Of a stretch of DNA of 64,000 bases, positions 8,649-16,299 are shown one piece after another. Origin of the DNA: Chryseobacterium sp. CY350 (GTDB taxonomy: Bacteria; Bacteroidota; Bacteroidia; Flavobacteriales; Weeksellaceae); contig NZ_CP116034.1 of the NCBI RefSeq assembly GCF_027945075.1, positions 2,728,001-2,792,000 on the forward strand. Reading direction: 5' to 3'. A model generated the notes under the pieces. That model saw only the letters and a program-made list of their open reading frames with translations, was not told the DNA's origin and made no database searches. The translations under genes were made by a program, and so were the position numbers. Each line of letters begins with the position of its first letter. Position 1 is the first letter of the stretch.

Positions 8649-9085
8649 TGTTAATTAAATTGAAGAATAGCCTTTTTATAGCTTTGATTTTTTTGTGTGT
8701 GATTTCGTGTACAAGTCGTATTGCATTTAAAAATATTGAAAATTCTTGTGGAAGAGATTCGATTAAAATTTTTTATAACGGGAAGAAAAATAACATTAAA
8801 CAGCAGAATTTTTCCTTTGTTTTTCGTTCAGGAATTAAAGATACAATTCAAATAAAATATGAAGATCAAATTGTGAACAAGTTTATAGACAATGAATTAT
8901 ATGATGATCGCAATATTCAGTTTTTTAATTTTAAAATAAATAAAGATTCTTTAGTCAAAGTTTCTATAGGATCTGAAAATTATTGCTTTAAAATTGATAA
9001 TAAGTTTTATTACTATGACTTTATTAAAAGAAAAGGTGTTCTAGAAGTTTATGCAGATGAGTTGAGAAACAGGAAATTCGAATAA
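8648..9085 (+). CDS. Putative lipoprotein, function unknown
   Basis: The ATG overlaps the last base of the radical SAM stop codon, so it is translationally linked to that operon. The 145 residues start with a lipoprotein-type signal: a Lys-rich N-terminus, the hydrophobic run 'SLFIALIFLCVI', and a lipobox ending 'CVISC' with Cys21 as the likely lipidated residue. The mature part is rich in Lys, Asn, Ile and Phe with probable beta strands. No family is recognised. Local AT content is higher than in the upstream genes, which can mark a lineage-specific gene. Confidence 0.7.
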   Translation: MLIKLKNSLFIALIFLCVISCTSRIAFKNIENSCGRDSIKIFYNGKKNNIKQQNFSFVFRSGIKDTIQIKYEDQIVNKFIDNELYDDRNIQFFNFKINKDSLVKVSIGSENYCFKIDNKFYYYDFIKRKGVLEVYADELRNRKFE

Positions 9086-9172
9086 AGTAAATGCAAAATT
9101 CCCACAAATCTCGCAGATTTACACAGATTTTTCAAAAAAGAATTCATGATTTTTTTATTCAATTACGACATA

Positions 9173-9367
9173 GGAATTTGAAGCGTTAAGAAAATTTAAA
9201 AATAATCCGTTAAAAATTCTCACTGTTCGAAGCGCGAAACAAATTCTGAATTGAAAAACTAAACATCAATTCGCGCAAGTTTGGGAATTTTAGGATTATT
9301 TTTAAATTTTTAGCCTTCAAGTTCCAAGTCTTGAACTTTTGGTTCTTTTGTTTCAAGACAAAAGAAC
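9173..9367. repeat. Large inverted-repeat element (MITE-like or repetitive intergenic sequence)
   Basis: Arms at 9173-9208 and 9293-9325 are inverted repeats, with an 18-bp perfect core (9191-9208 with 9293-9310, AAAATTTAAAAATAATCC). Inside, GCGCGAA (9232-9238) pairs with TTCGCGC (9270-9276), so the whole unit can fold into one long imperfect hairpin. Directly after it, GTTCTTTTG (9342-9350) pairs with CAAAAGAAC (9359-9367). No coding potential is seen. The preceding bases, near 9098-9130, are a plain AT-rich stretch. This looks like a dispersed repeat; no second copy lies in this window. Confidence 0.6.
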
Positions 9368-9379
9368 AGAAGCAATAAA

Positions 9380-9409
9380 AAAAGCGTGAGAATAATTTTC
9401 TACGCTTTT
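9380..9409 (-). terminator. Terminator after surE
   Basis: AAAAGCGT (9380-9387) pairs with ACGCTTTT (9402-9409), with further pairing AGAA/TTCT inside. On the minus strand the stem is followed by a run of T residues. It lies 10 bases beyond the surE stop. Confidence 0.75.
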
Positions 9410-9418
9410 CTTCTAGTT

Positions 9419-10189
9419 TTAATCAAACTTCATCACTTCATTCAGCGTATTCATATACTCATATGCCGTCATATCAAATTTAACGGGAACAATAGAAATA
9501 TATCCGTTTGCCAAAGCCGTTTCGTCAGCATCTTCAGACTCATCCATATTGTTGAAATAACCGGTTAACCAGTAATATTTTTTACCATGCGGATTAATTC
9601 TTTCGTCAAAACTTTCTTCCCATTTTGCATTGGCCTGCTTGCAAATCTTAACTCCTTTAATTTCTTCTTTTGAAAGTTTCGGAATATTTACATTGAGAAC
9701 AACACCTTTAGGCATAGGGTTTTCCAGAGTTTTTCTTACAATATTCTGAATATATTCTTTTGCCTGTGTAAAATCTGCTTCCCAACTGAAATCTAAAAGT
9801 GAAAAACCAATGGAAGGAAGACCTTCTACACCGCCTTCCACAGCAGCTGACATTGTTCCTGAATAAATTACATTAATTGAAGAATTCGCACCATGATTAA
9901 TCCCTGAAACCACAATATCTGGTCTTCTCGGAAGAATTTTATCTAAAGCCATTTTTACACAGTCAACAGGAGTTCCGCTGCATGAAAAATCTTTTTGAGG
10001 ACCATCCAAGTGTACTTCTTCAAAGCTTAAAGTAGAGTTGATGGTGATGGCGTGACCTTTTCCGCTTTGGGGCGAGTTGGGAGCTACCACAATTACATCA
10101 CCGATTTCGTTCATAAATTCTACAAGATTTCTGATACCGGGAGCAGTAATTCCATCATCATTGGTTACCAGAATAAGAGGCTTTTCCAT
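9419..10189 (-). CDS. surE: 5'/3'-nucleotidase SurE
   Basis: SurE is a divalent-metal-dependent nucleoside monophosphate phosphatase of the cytoplasm. The 256-residue protein has the metal-binding N-terminus 'LVTNDDGITAPG' (Asp11, Asp12), 'APNSPQSGKGHAIT', the 'GTPVDCVKMAL' segment, and 'PDIVVSGINHGANSS' with its conserved Asn. The start is placed at the ATG at 10189, which gives 'MEKPLILVTNDDG'. An upstream in-frame ATG at 10210 falls in a candidate promoter box. It is divergent from prc and followed by its own terminator. Confidence 0.94.
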   Translation of the reverse strand: MEKPLILVTNDDGITAPGIRNLVEFMNEIGDVIVVAPNSPQSGKGHAITINSTLSFEEVHLDGPQKDFSCSGTPVDCVKMALDKILPRRPDIVVSGINHGANSSINVIYSGTMSAAVEGGVEGLPSIGFSLLDFSWEADFTQAKEYIQNIVRKTLENPMPKGVVLNVNIPKLSKEEIKGVKICKQANAKWEESFDERINPHGKKYYWLTGYFNNMDESEDADETALANGYISIVPVKFDMTAYEYMNTLNEVMKFD

Positions 10190-10207
10190 AAAAAATTTAA
10201 ATTTTAA

Positions 10208-10215
10208 CAAAAATA
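10208..10215 (-). promoter_or_regulatory. Candidate -7 element for surE
   Basis: On the minus strand this reads TATTTTTG (TAnnTTTG), 18 bases before the surE ATG at 10189. It supports that start over the in-frame ATG at 10210, which lies inside the box. Confidence 0.45.
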
Positions 10216-10226
10216 CTTAAAACTAA

Positions 10227-10256
10227 TTGATAATTATAAATAAGGTATTAAATTTG
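10227..10256 (+). promoter_or_regulatory. Promoter of prc
   Basis: TTG at 10227-10229 and TAAATTTG at 10249-10256 are separated by 19 bases, a full match to the Bacteroidota -33/-7 pattern. The predicted leader to the prc ATG is about 75 bases. Confidence 0.6.
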
Positions 10257-10335
10257 ATAGTTTGTAACAGTCATTTAAGAAATGCTACTTATTAAATGAT
10301 TTTTTTAAACTTAATATTATATACAATACAGATTT

Positions 10336-12465
10336 ATGTGGAAAAATTTTAAACTAAATAAATTTCTACTTCTTATTCCATTAACAAGTCTTATGTTTTG
10401 TTTCAACTCGCCAAAGAATGACGATGAGAAAATGCAGACGATAATGGTGAGCGTTAAAAACACTCTTTCATACTTACATTACAGCCCAAAACCTATCAAT
10501 GATGCGTATTCAAAAGATGTTTACAAACATTATTTTGAGATGATCGATCCCGGAAAAAGATATTTCCTGCAGTCGGACATGACAGAATTTGGTAAGCACG
10601 AAACGAAGCTTGATGATTATTTGAACTTGGGCGATCTTTCTTTCTATAAACTTACGGTTGACAGATTGTACCAAAGAGTTGATGAGATTGATAAAATCAC
10701 ACAGGATATTTTCAGCAAACCAATCAATTTGGAAGAAGACGAGACTTTAACTTTAGAAGCCAAACTTAAAAATGTTCCTAAAGACAAGCAGGAACAGTAT
10801 AACGAGTGGAAAAAATTCATCAAATACAATATTCTTCAGGAAATTGAATCGATGAACAGCAAAGAAGAAGCTCAGAAAGAAAAGAAAGATTCTGTTCAGA
10901 AATTTAAACTGAAAGATACGATCAAACTTGAAATGCTTTCTCCTCAGCAAAAAATGACGAAGGCAACGGATGAGGTGAAAGATTTGGTGAAAGAAACTTT
11001 TACCAGATTTAAAAAGAGAAAGAAAATGGATTGGTTTACAGTCTATATGAATGCTTACACAGAAGTTTTTGATCCGCACACGAATTATTATTCACCAAAA
11101 GATAAAGAAGATTTTGATACTCAGTTTAAAGGAAAAGTAATCGGAATCGGTGCAATTATTCAGGAGAAAAAAGGAAATCTATTCTTAGGAGCGTTGACAA
11201 TTGGTGCACCGGCATGGAAATCGAAGAAACTTTCTGAAGGTGATAAAATTCTTAAAGTAAGATCTAAACCTAATGAAGATGCCGTAAATGTAGTTGGAAT
11301 GCTTTCTGACGAAGCGGTAAGACTGATCAGAGGTGAAAAAGGAACTCCGGTTACTTTGACGGTTCAGAAAAAAGATAAAACGATTGTTGAGGTGACAATG
11401 CTTCGTGAAGAAGTGGCAATTGAAGATACTTTCGCAAGAAGTATTATTGTAAATTCTCCAAACGGAAAAAAATACGGATTCATTAATTTACCAAGTTTCA
11501 ATGCAGATTTTGAGGATGAAAAAGGAAGAAATGCTTCTGATGACATCAAAAACGAAATCGTAAAACTGAAAGCTCAGGGAATTGAAGGAATTGTTTTAGA
11601 CCTTAGGAATAATGGTGGTGGTTCATTGACAGAAGTTGGTGATATCATGGGATTGTTTATGAATGCAGGACCTTACGTTCAGGTAAAAGATGGTAACGGA
11701 AAAATACAGACTTTAAAAAACAAGCAGGAAACTCCGGTTTGGACGGGTCCTTTAGTAATTATGCAAAACGAACTTTCGGCTTCAGCTTCAGAGATCTTAG
11801 CCGGTGCAATGCAGGATTACGGAAGAGGAATCATTGTTGGTTCGCCGCAATCTTTCGGAAAAGGAACGGTACAGACTTTTGTGGACTTAAACAGATTTTT
11901 AAATACTGAAGATGATTTCGGATCTTTAAAACTGACGATTCAGAAGTTCTACAGAATAAGTGGTGAGTCAAACCAAAGAAAAGGGATTGTTTCAGATATC
12001 AGAATGGAAGATTTCTTTACTTATGCAGAAGTTGGTGAAAGATATGATGATTTTGCTTTAGCTTGGGACAAAATTCCTAGTTCTAATTATCAGAAATTGA
12101 GTTATTTTGATGTTAAAACTTTAGAGAAATCAAGCAACGACAGAATGGCAAATAATAAAAATTATCAACTATTACTGGAATCAGCAAAATGGAGAGAGCA
12201 ATTGGATAAAGAAGAAACCATCACTTTGAATATCAATAAATTCAATGATTTGATGAAGCAGAGAAAAGCTCAAATTGAGAAATTCAAAGCTTTAACAAAA
12301 TTTGAAAACGGATTGAAATTCTCAATGTATCCGGCAGAAATCGAAAGAGAGAAAAAAGATGAAGCATTCAAGAAAAAATCTGAAATGTGGATCAAAAATT
12401 TAAAGAAAGATACTTACCTTCAGGAAGCGATGAATATCATTGCTGAAATGAAATCTAAAGGATAA
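10336..12465 (+). CDS. prc: Carboxy-terminal processing protease (tail-specific protease), S41 family
   Basis: Prc/Tsp cleaves periplasmic proteins from their C-terminal ends, with a Ser/Lys dyad. The 709-residue protein starts with a signal segment ('KFLLLIPLTSLMFCF', possibly a lipobox Cys at residue 22). An N-terminal helical domain follows, then a PDZ domain around residues 245-345, and the S41 catalytic domain. The SASAS motif at residues 481-485 holds the catalytic Ser, and Lys509 lies in 'FGKGTVQ'. The charged C-terminal domain ends 'IIAEMKSKG'. Length and order fit the long Tsp type of E. coli rather than the short CtpA type. It has its own promoter and a terminator shared with sodC. 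Confidence 0.94.
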   Translation: MWKNFKLNKFLLLIPLTSLMFCFNSPKNDDEKMQTIMVSVKNTLSYLHYSPKPINDAYSKDVYKHYFEMIDPGKRYFLQSDMTEFGKHETKLDDYLNLGDLSFYKLTVDRLYQRVDEIDKITQDIFSKPINLEEDETLTLEAKLKNVPKDKQEQYNEWKKFIKYNILQEIESMNSKEEAQKEKKDSVQKFKLKDTIKLEMLSPQQKMTKATDEVKDLVKETFTRFKKRKKMDWFTVYMNAYTEVFDPHTNYYSPKDKEDFDTQFKGKVIGIGAIIQEKKGNLFLGALTIGAPAWKSKKLSEGDKILKVRSKPNEDAVNVVGMLSDEAVRLIRGEKGTPVTLTVQKKDKTIVEVTMLREEVAIEDTFARSIIVNSPNGKKYGFINLPSFNADFEDEKGRNASDDIKNEIVKLKAQGIEGIVLDLRNNGGGSLTEVGDIMGLFMNAGPYVQVKDGNGKIQTLKNKQETPVWTGPLVIMQNELSASASEILAGAMQDYGRGIIVGSPQSFGKGTVQTFVDLNRFLNTEDDFGSLKLTIQKFYRISGESNQRKGIVSDIRMEDFFTYAEVGERYDDFALAWDKIPSSNYQKLSYFDVKTLEKSSNDRMANNKNYQLLLESAKWREQLDKEETITLNINKFNDLMKQRKAQIEKFKALTKFENGLKFSMYPAEIEREKKDEAFKKKSEMWIKNLKKDTYLQEAMNIIAEMKSKG

Positions 12466-12472
12466 AATTCAC

Positions 12473-12515
12473 TATCAAAAAGCGGCGCTAATCGAAATTA
12501 GCGTCGATTTTTTGA
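12473..12515. terminator. Bidirectional terminator between prc and sodC
   Basis: CGGCGCTAAT (12483-12492) pairs with ATTAGCGTCG (12497-12506) around a CGAA loop. ATCAAAAA and TTTTTTGAT flank it, giving a T-tract on each strand for the two convergent genes. Confidence 0.85.
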
Positions 12516-12530
12516 TTAAGTGAAAATAAA

Positions 12531-13034
12531 TTATTTAATTTCTATACACCCGACTCTTCCTCCGGCATTCCCCGTTGGCTGGGTCATAAAGTCATCTTTT
12601 CCTGCGTGGATCACGATTCCTTTGCCTATAATATTTTTCGACTCTTCTACGCATTCCAGGCACCATTTGTCAGTTTTAAAAGTCAGTTTGGCTTTTCCGT
12701 TTTGATCGGCTTCAAGATTACCGATATCTCCCATATGAAAACTTCCGGTTCCCCATTTTCCATGATCATGCTTTCCCGGATTCCAGTGTCCTCCCGCGGA
12801 AGTTGCGTCAGGAGCAGAGCAATCGCCTTTTTCATGAATGTGAACGGCATGAGTTCCCGGTGTAAGATTCGTAACCTCAAGATCCATTACAACATCATTT
12901 CCTTTTTGCGTAAACTTTGCAGTTCCGCCGGTCTGCGTTCCGCTTTTTGCTAAAATGTTGTACGTTTTACTTGTACTGCAAGACGCAGCAAATAGGGCGC
13001 AACCAGCCAATAATGTTAGTGTTTGGAATTTCAT
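12531..13034 (-). CDS. sodC: Cu/Zn superoxide dismutase, lipoprotein
   Basis: SodC converts superoxide to hydrogen peroxide and oxygen outside the cytoplasm. The 167-residue precursor has a lipoprotein signal with lipobox 'LFAASC' (Cys19). Metal ligands are visible: 'HAVHIHEKGDC', 'GGHWNPGKHDHG', 'GSFHMGD' and 'GIVIHAGKDDF', and the 'GNAGGRVGCIEI' end carries the partner of the structural disulfide. Length is normal for bacterial SodC. It is divergent from the TonB-dependent receptor gene. Its -7 box lies between two LytTR-like repeats in that shared upstream region, so it might be affected by the same regulator. Confidence 0.95.
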   Translation of the reverse strand: MKFQTLTLLAGCALFAASCSTSKTYNILAKSGTQTGGTAKFTQKGNDVVMDLEVTNLTPGTHAVHIHEKGDCSAPDATSAGGHWNPGKHDHGKWGTGSFHMGDIGNLEADQNGKAKLTFKTDKWCLECVEESKNIIGKGIVIHAGKDDFMTQPTGNAGGRVGCIEIK

Positions 13035-13057
13035 AGAATTAAATTTAGTGATTATCC

Positions 13058-13128
13058 TCCATTCAGAGCAAAAATATGACCATTCGGTACAATAAATTAA
13101 GAGATATGATGCATCCTGTCTAATTTTG
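13058..13128 (+). promoter_or_regulatory. LytTR-type operator and promoter of the TonB-dependent receptor operon
   Basis: Two 9-bp direct repeats, TCCATTCAG (13058-13066) and ACCATTCGG (13079-13087), start 21 bp apart, which is the spacing known for LytTR-domain dimers. Exactly 33 bp after the second repeat comes GTC-TAATTTTG, whose TAATTTTG (13121-13128) is a TAnnTTTG box. No TTTG is found at -33, as expected for an activated promoter. The same layout occurs at 16113-16183 and 18526-18597. The box also shows that the ATG at 13145, not the upstream TTG at 13130, is the start. Confidence 0.65.
13069..13076 (-). promoter_or_regulatory. Candidate -7 element for sodC
   Basis: On the minus strand this reads TATTTTTG (TAnnTTTG), 34 bases before the sodC ATG. 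It sits between the two LytTR-like repeats of the divergent promoter. Confidence 0.45.
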
Positions 13129-13144
13129 CTTGAAACTTATAGAA

Positions 13145-15388
13145 ATGAACTCGATTTTTCAAAAAATAATATTTGCTCTATTCCTTTTTTTGTCTGTTTT
13201 GAATTTTGCCCAAGTGAAAATCTCAGGAAAAGTAACTTTTAAAAATAAAGGAATTGCTGAGGTAAATGTAACATTAAAAGACACTTACGACGGCGCAACA
13301 ACCGGTGCAAATGGAAGTTTCTCTTTCGAAACTTCTGAAAAAGGTGCACAAAAGTTAACATTTAGTCATGTAAAATATTATGAAATTGAAAAGGAAATTA
13401 ATATTGATGACAAGGATCAAACGATCAACGCAGAAGTAAAGGAACAGATCAACGAAATCGACGCAGTCGTAGTTTCCGCAGGATCAATCGAAGCTAGTGA
13501 CAAAAAAAGAGCAACGGCTTTGCTGACGCCGATCGACATTTACACTACTGCAGGAGCAAATGGACAGATTTCTTCGGCTTTAAATTTTCTTCCCGGCGTT
13601 CAGAAGGTGGGCGAAACCGAAGGATTATTTGTACGTGGTGGAACCGGAACAGAATCTAAAATTTTTATGGATGGTAGCTTGATCAACAATTATTTCTCCA
13701 GCTCTGTTCCGGGAATTGCGGGACGAGATCGTTTCAATACATCACTTTTTAAAGGAAACATTTTCTCAAGTGGCGGCTATTCTGCCTTGTACGGACAGGC
13801 TTTGTCTGGAGCTTTGATGCTCGAAAGTGTAGATCTTCCGGATCAGAGTTCTTACGATTTTGGTGTTTCTCCTATTTTTTTTAATGGAAGTTTTCAGAAA
13901 TTAAGCAATAACAAAAATTCTTCTTACGGAGCTTCTGTAGGATATTCTAATCTAAATCTGATGAAAGAAATTTTAAACTTCAATACAGATTTTATCAATG
14001 CTCCGCAAGGTTTCAACGGAGATATGAATTTTAGATTAAAGACGAACTCCGGCGGTTTTATCAAATATTACGGAATGTTTGACACCAATACAATGGGCGT
14101 AAAAAACGAAAGTTTAGAGCCAAATTATAATTTTGCTTTGGTAAAACTGAAAGGAAAAACTACCTATCATAACCTTTCTTTCAAACAGAAATTCGGGAAA
14201 TATCTTCTGAATGCGGGAACTTCTTACTCTTACAATCAATCAGATTTAAAATTTTCGACAGAAACAAATAATGCAGAAAGTGGTGAATCACAAATACTGA
14301 ATACCGGAAATTATATCAATCTTAAAGCAGTTGTCGATAGAAAGATCAATAAAATAAGTGCTTTGCGTGGTGGTTTTGAAGTAAATCACGCCAATGAAAA
14401 GCTCAACTTCGGTGAAATCAATAAAAATTATCGTGATCTTATTTCTGCTGCTTTTGTGGAAACAGATTTGGGTTTCAGCAATCATTTGTCAGCAAAAATT
14501 GGAGTGAGAGCAGAAAATTCATCTTATTTAAATAAAACCAACATCGCGCCGCGTTTTGCATTGGCTTATCGTTTGGCAAAAGACTGGACAACTTCTTTCG
14601 CCTACGGTTTGTTCTTTCAAAGCCCTGAAAGTAAATACATTAACTCTTCTGCAAAACTAGATTTTCAACAATCGCAGCACTTTATTTTTCAGGTTCAGCG
14701 ATCAACAGAAGGTAGAAGTTTGAGGTTTGAAGCATTTTACAAGAAATATGACGAACTGATAAAAACACAGAATATTGTTCCCAATGCAGATCAGAATCAG
14801 CAGGTTCAGGCTGCCTTCAACAATAATGGATATGGTTTTGCAAAAGGTCTGGAAGTGTTTTGGAGAGACAAAAAAACATTTGAAAATATTGATTATTGGA
14901 TCAGCTATTCTTTTCTGGATTCCAAACGAGATTTCCTGAATTATCCTTTCAGTTTAAAACCGAATTTTGCTTCCGAACACACCATTTCTGCAGTCGCAAA
15001 AAGATTCATCCCGAAATGGAAAACAGGGATCAACCTTTCATACACTTACGCTAAAGGACGACCTTATTATGATATTATTACGAAAGAAATAAATGATGAA
15101 AACGTAAATTATCCGCGAACGCAAGGAAAATTAAAAGATTACAATGCGTTAAACCTAAGCTTCAATTATCTTCCGAATCTTGGTAAAAAAGACGCGAAAG
15201 CATTTACCATATTTGTGATAAGTATTTCGAATGTTTTAGGAAATAAAAATGTGTATGGCTATAATTTTTCGCAAAACGGAACCCGAAGTTCTGCTGTTGT
15301 TCCGCCGGTCAATACTTTTGTTTTTGTCGGAATGTTCATCAGTTTCGGGGTCGATAGAACGCAGGATGCTATCAATAATAATCTTTAA
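13145..15388 (+). CDS. TonB-dependent outer membrane receptor
   Basis: The 747-residue precursor has a signal peptide ending 'LNFAQ', then a carboxypeptidase-regulatory-like beta domain (residues about 25-100, 'ISGKVTFKNKGIAEVNVTLKD'). A TonB-receptor plug follows ('ALNFLPGVQKVGETEGLFVRGG', near residues 143-164), then a beta barrel of about 500 residues with many alternating aromatic strands and a C-terminal strand 'FVFVGMFISFGVDR'. It should take up an unknown substrate, powered by TonB-ExbBD (a set lies at 41560-43556). No SusD partner is present, which argues against a classical glycan-utilisation pair. It is followed by a small secreted protein gene and preceded by a LytTR-like operator. 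Confidence 0.9.
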   Translation: MNSIFQKIIFALFLFLSVLNFAQVKISGKVTFKNKGIAEVNVTLKDTYDGATTGANGSFSFETSEKGAQKLTFSHVKYYEIEKEINIDDKDQTINAEVKEQINEIDAVVVSAGSIEASDKKRATALLTPIDIYTTAGANGQISSALNFLPGVQKVGETEGLFVRGGTGTESKIFMDGSLINNYFSSSVPGIAGRDRFNTSLFKGNIFSSGGYSALYGQALSGALMLESVDLPDQSSYDFGVSPIFFNGSFQKLSNNKNSSYGASVGYSNLNLMKEILNFNTDFINAPQGFNGDMNFRLKTNSGGFIKYYGMFDTNTMGVKNESLEPNYNFALVKLKGKTTYHNLSFKQKFGKYLLNAGTSYSYNQSDLKFSTETNNAESGESQILNTGNYINLKAVVDRKINKISALRGGFEVNHANEKLNFGEINKNYRDLISAAFVETDLGFSNHLSAKIGVRAENSSYLNKTNIAPRFALAYRLAKDWTTSFAYGLFFQSPESKYINSSAKLDFQQSQHFIFQVQRSTEGRSLRFEAFYKKYDELIKTQNIVPNADQNQQVQAAFNNNGYGFAKGLEVFWRDKKTFENIDYWISYSFLDSKRDFLNYPFSLKPNFASEHTISAVAKRFIPKWKTGINLSYTYAKGRPYYDIITKEINDENVNYPRTQGKLKDYNALNLSFNYLPNLGKKDAKAFTIFVISISNVLGNKNVYGYNFSQNGTRSSAVVPPVNTFVFVGMFISFGVDRTQDAINNNL

Positions 15389-15428
15389 ATTCAATTCAAA
15401 TATAATTTAACCCTTTAATATTAAAACA

Positions 15429-16073
15429 ATGAGAAAACAAATTTTAAGTTTTACTTTAGTTCTGTTCAGTCTACTGTCTTTCGCTCAGAACACTTACGAA
15501 AAAGTAATGAAAGAAAAAATTGCCAAAATCGAAATCTGCAAAACGCCTGAAGATTTTCAGATTTTAGCCAACGATTTTCAGAGAGTTGCCGACAAAGAAA
15601 AAGGAAAATGGCAGCCGAATTATTATGCCGCATTTTCCTATATTCAAAAAGGAAGAATTCTGATGAGAGAAAACAAAGTACAGGGATTAGATGAGGTTGC
15701 AGATCAGGCTCAGAAATATGTAGATGAAGCCAAAACGGTTGATAATAATGCAGAAGTGCAGCTGTTGCAGAAAATGATTTACTCTCTGAAAATGATGGTC
15801 AATCCTATGGAAAGATACATGACTTATGGAATGAAAGCGACAGAGCAACTTGCCGCGGCAGAAAAACTTGATCCGAATAATCCTAGAATTGCCTTAATCA
15901 AAGCTGAAGATGTATACTTCACTCCTGAACAATATGGCGGAAGTCAGAAAAAAGGAATTGAACTTTTTAAATTAGCTCGGGAAAAATTTAATTCTTACAA
16001 AGTAAAAACAGAGATAGATCCGAATTGGGGAAAATCTGAAGCCGAATACTTTTTGAATCAGACTTCAAAATAA
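15429..16073 (+). CDS. Secreted helical protein, possibly TPR-like
   Basis: The 214-residue precursor carries a clear signal peptide (MRKQILSFTL..., ending 'LLSFAQ'). The rest is alpha-helical with TPR-like character, for example 'NYYAAFSYIQKGRILMREN' and 'AEKLDPNNPRIALIKAEDV'. A conserved-looking stretch 'YFTPEQYGGSQKKGIELF' comes before the end. The gene begins 40 bases after the TonB-dependent receptor stop, without a terminator between, so the two are probably cotranscribed. It may be a periplasmic accessory of the receptor; this is inference from position. A strong terminator follows. Confidence 0.82.
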   Translation: MRKQILSFTLVLFSLLSFAQNTYEKVMKEKIAKIEICKTPEDFQILANDFQRVADKEKGKWQPNYYAAFSYIQKGRILMRENKVQGLDEVADQAQKYVDEAKTVDNNAEVQLLQKMIYSLKMMVNPMERYMTYGMKATEQLAAAEKLDPNNPRIALIKAEDVYFTPEQYGGSQKKGIELFKLAREKFNSYKVKTEIDPNWGKSEAEYFLNQTSK

Positions 16074-16083
16074 AGCAATCTGA

Positions 16084-16111
16084 CAAACCTTCTCCGGAAG
16101 GTTTGTTTTTT
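16084..16111 (+). terminator. Terminator of the TonB-dependent receptor operon
   Basis: CAAACCTTC (16084-16092) pairs perfectly with GAAGGTTTG (16097-16105) around a TCCG loop and is followed by six T residues. Confidence 0.9.
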
Positions 16112-16112
16112 C

Positions 16113-16183
16113 ACGGTTGAGTTATGAAAAATGACCATTCGTAAACAAATACTTTCCGCTGAAAATAATTTCGTCTACTTTTG
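16113..16183 (+). promoter_or_regulatory. LytTR-type operator and promoter of the histidine kinase operon
   Basis: ACGGTTGAG (16113-16121) and ACCATTCGT (16134-16142) start 21 bp apart. After a further 33 bp comes GTC-TACTTTTG, with the TAnnTTTG box at 16176-16183. The stretch ATGACCATTCG is identical to that before the TonB-dependent receptor gene, and the spacing to the promoter box is the same to the base. It implies that the LytTR regulator encoded downstream controls its own operon. Confidence 0.65.
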
Positions 16184-16299
16184 AATCATTAAATTTAATC
16201 ATCCTATCGCTAAGATTTTAAGGTATTAATTTCAATAAAGTTCAGCGATTGCAACACTTTTCCCGAATATTGGGATGAATCAAAAATATTTATCTACAG

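Noticed and set aside
12606..12953. Long plus-strand frame antisense to sodC
   Set aside because: sodC on the minus strand is certain from its motifs; the antisense frame has no recognisable domain or promoter.
13130..13144. TTG start for the TonB-dependent receptor
   Set aside because: It lies directly after the TAATTTTG promoter box, where the transcript is expected to begin. The ATG at 13145 gives a normal signal peptide.
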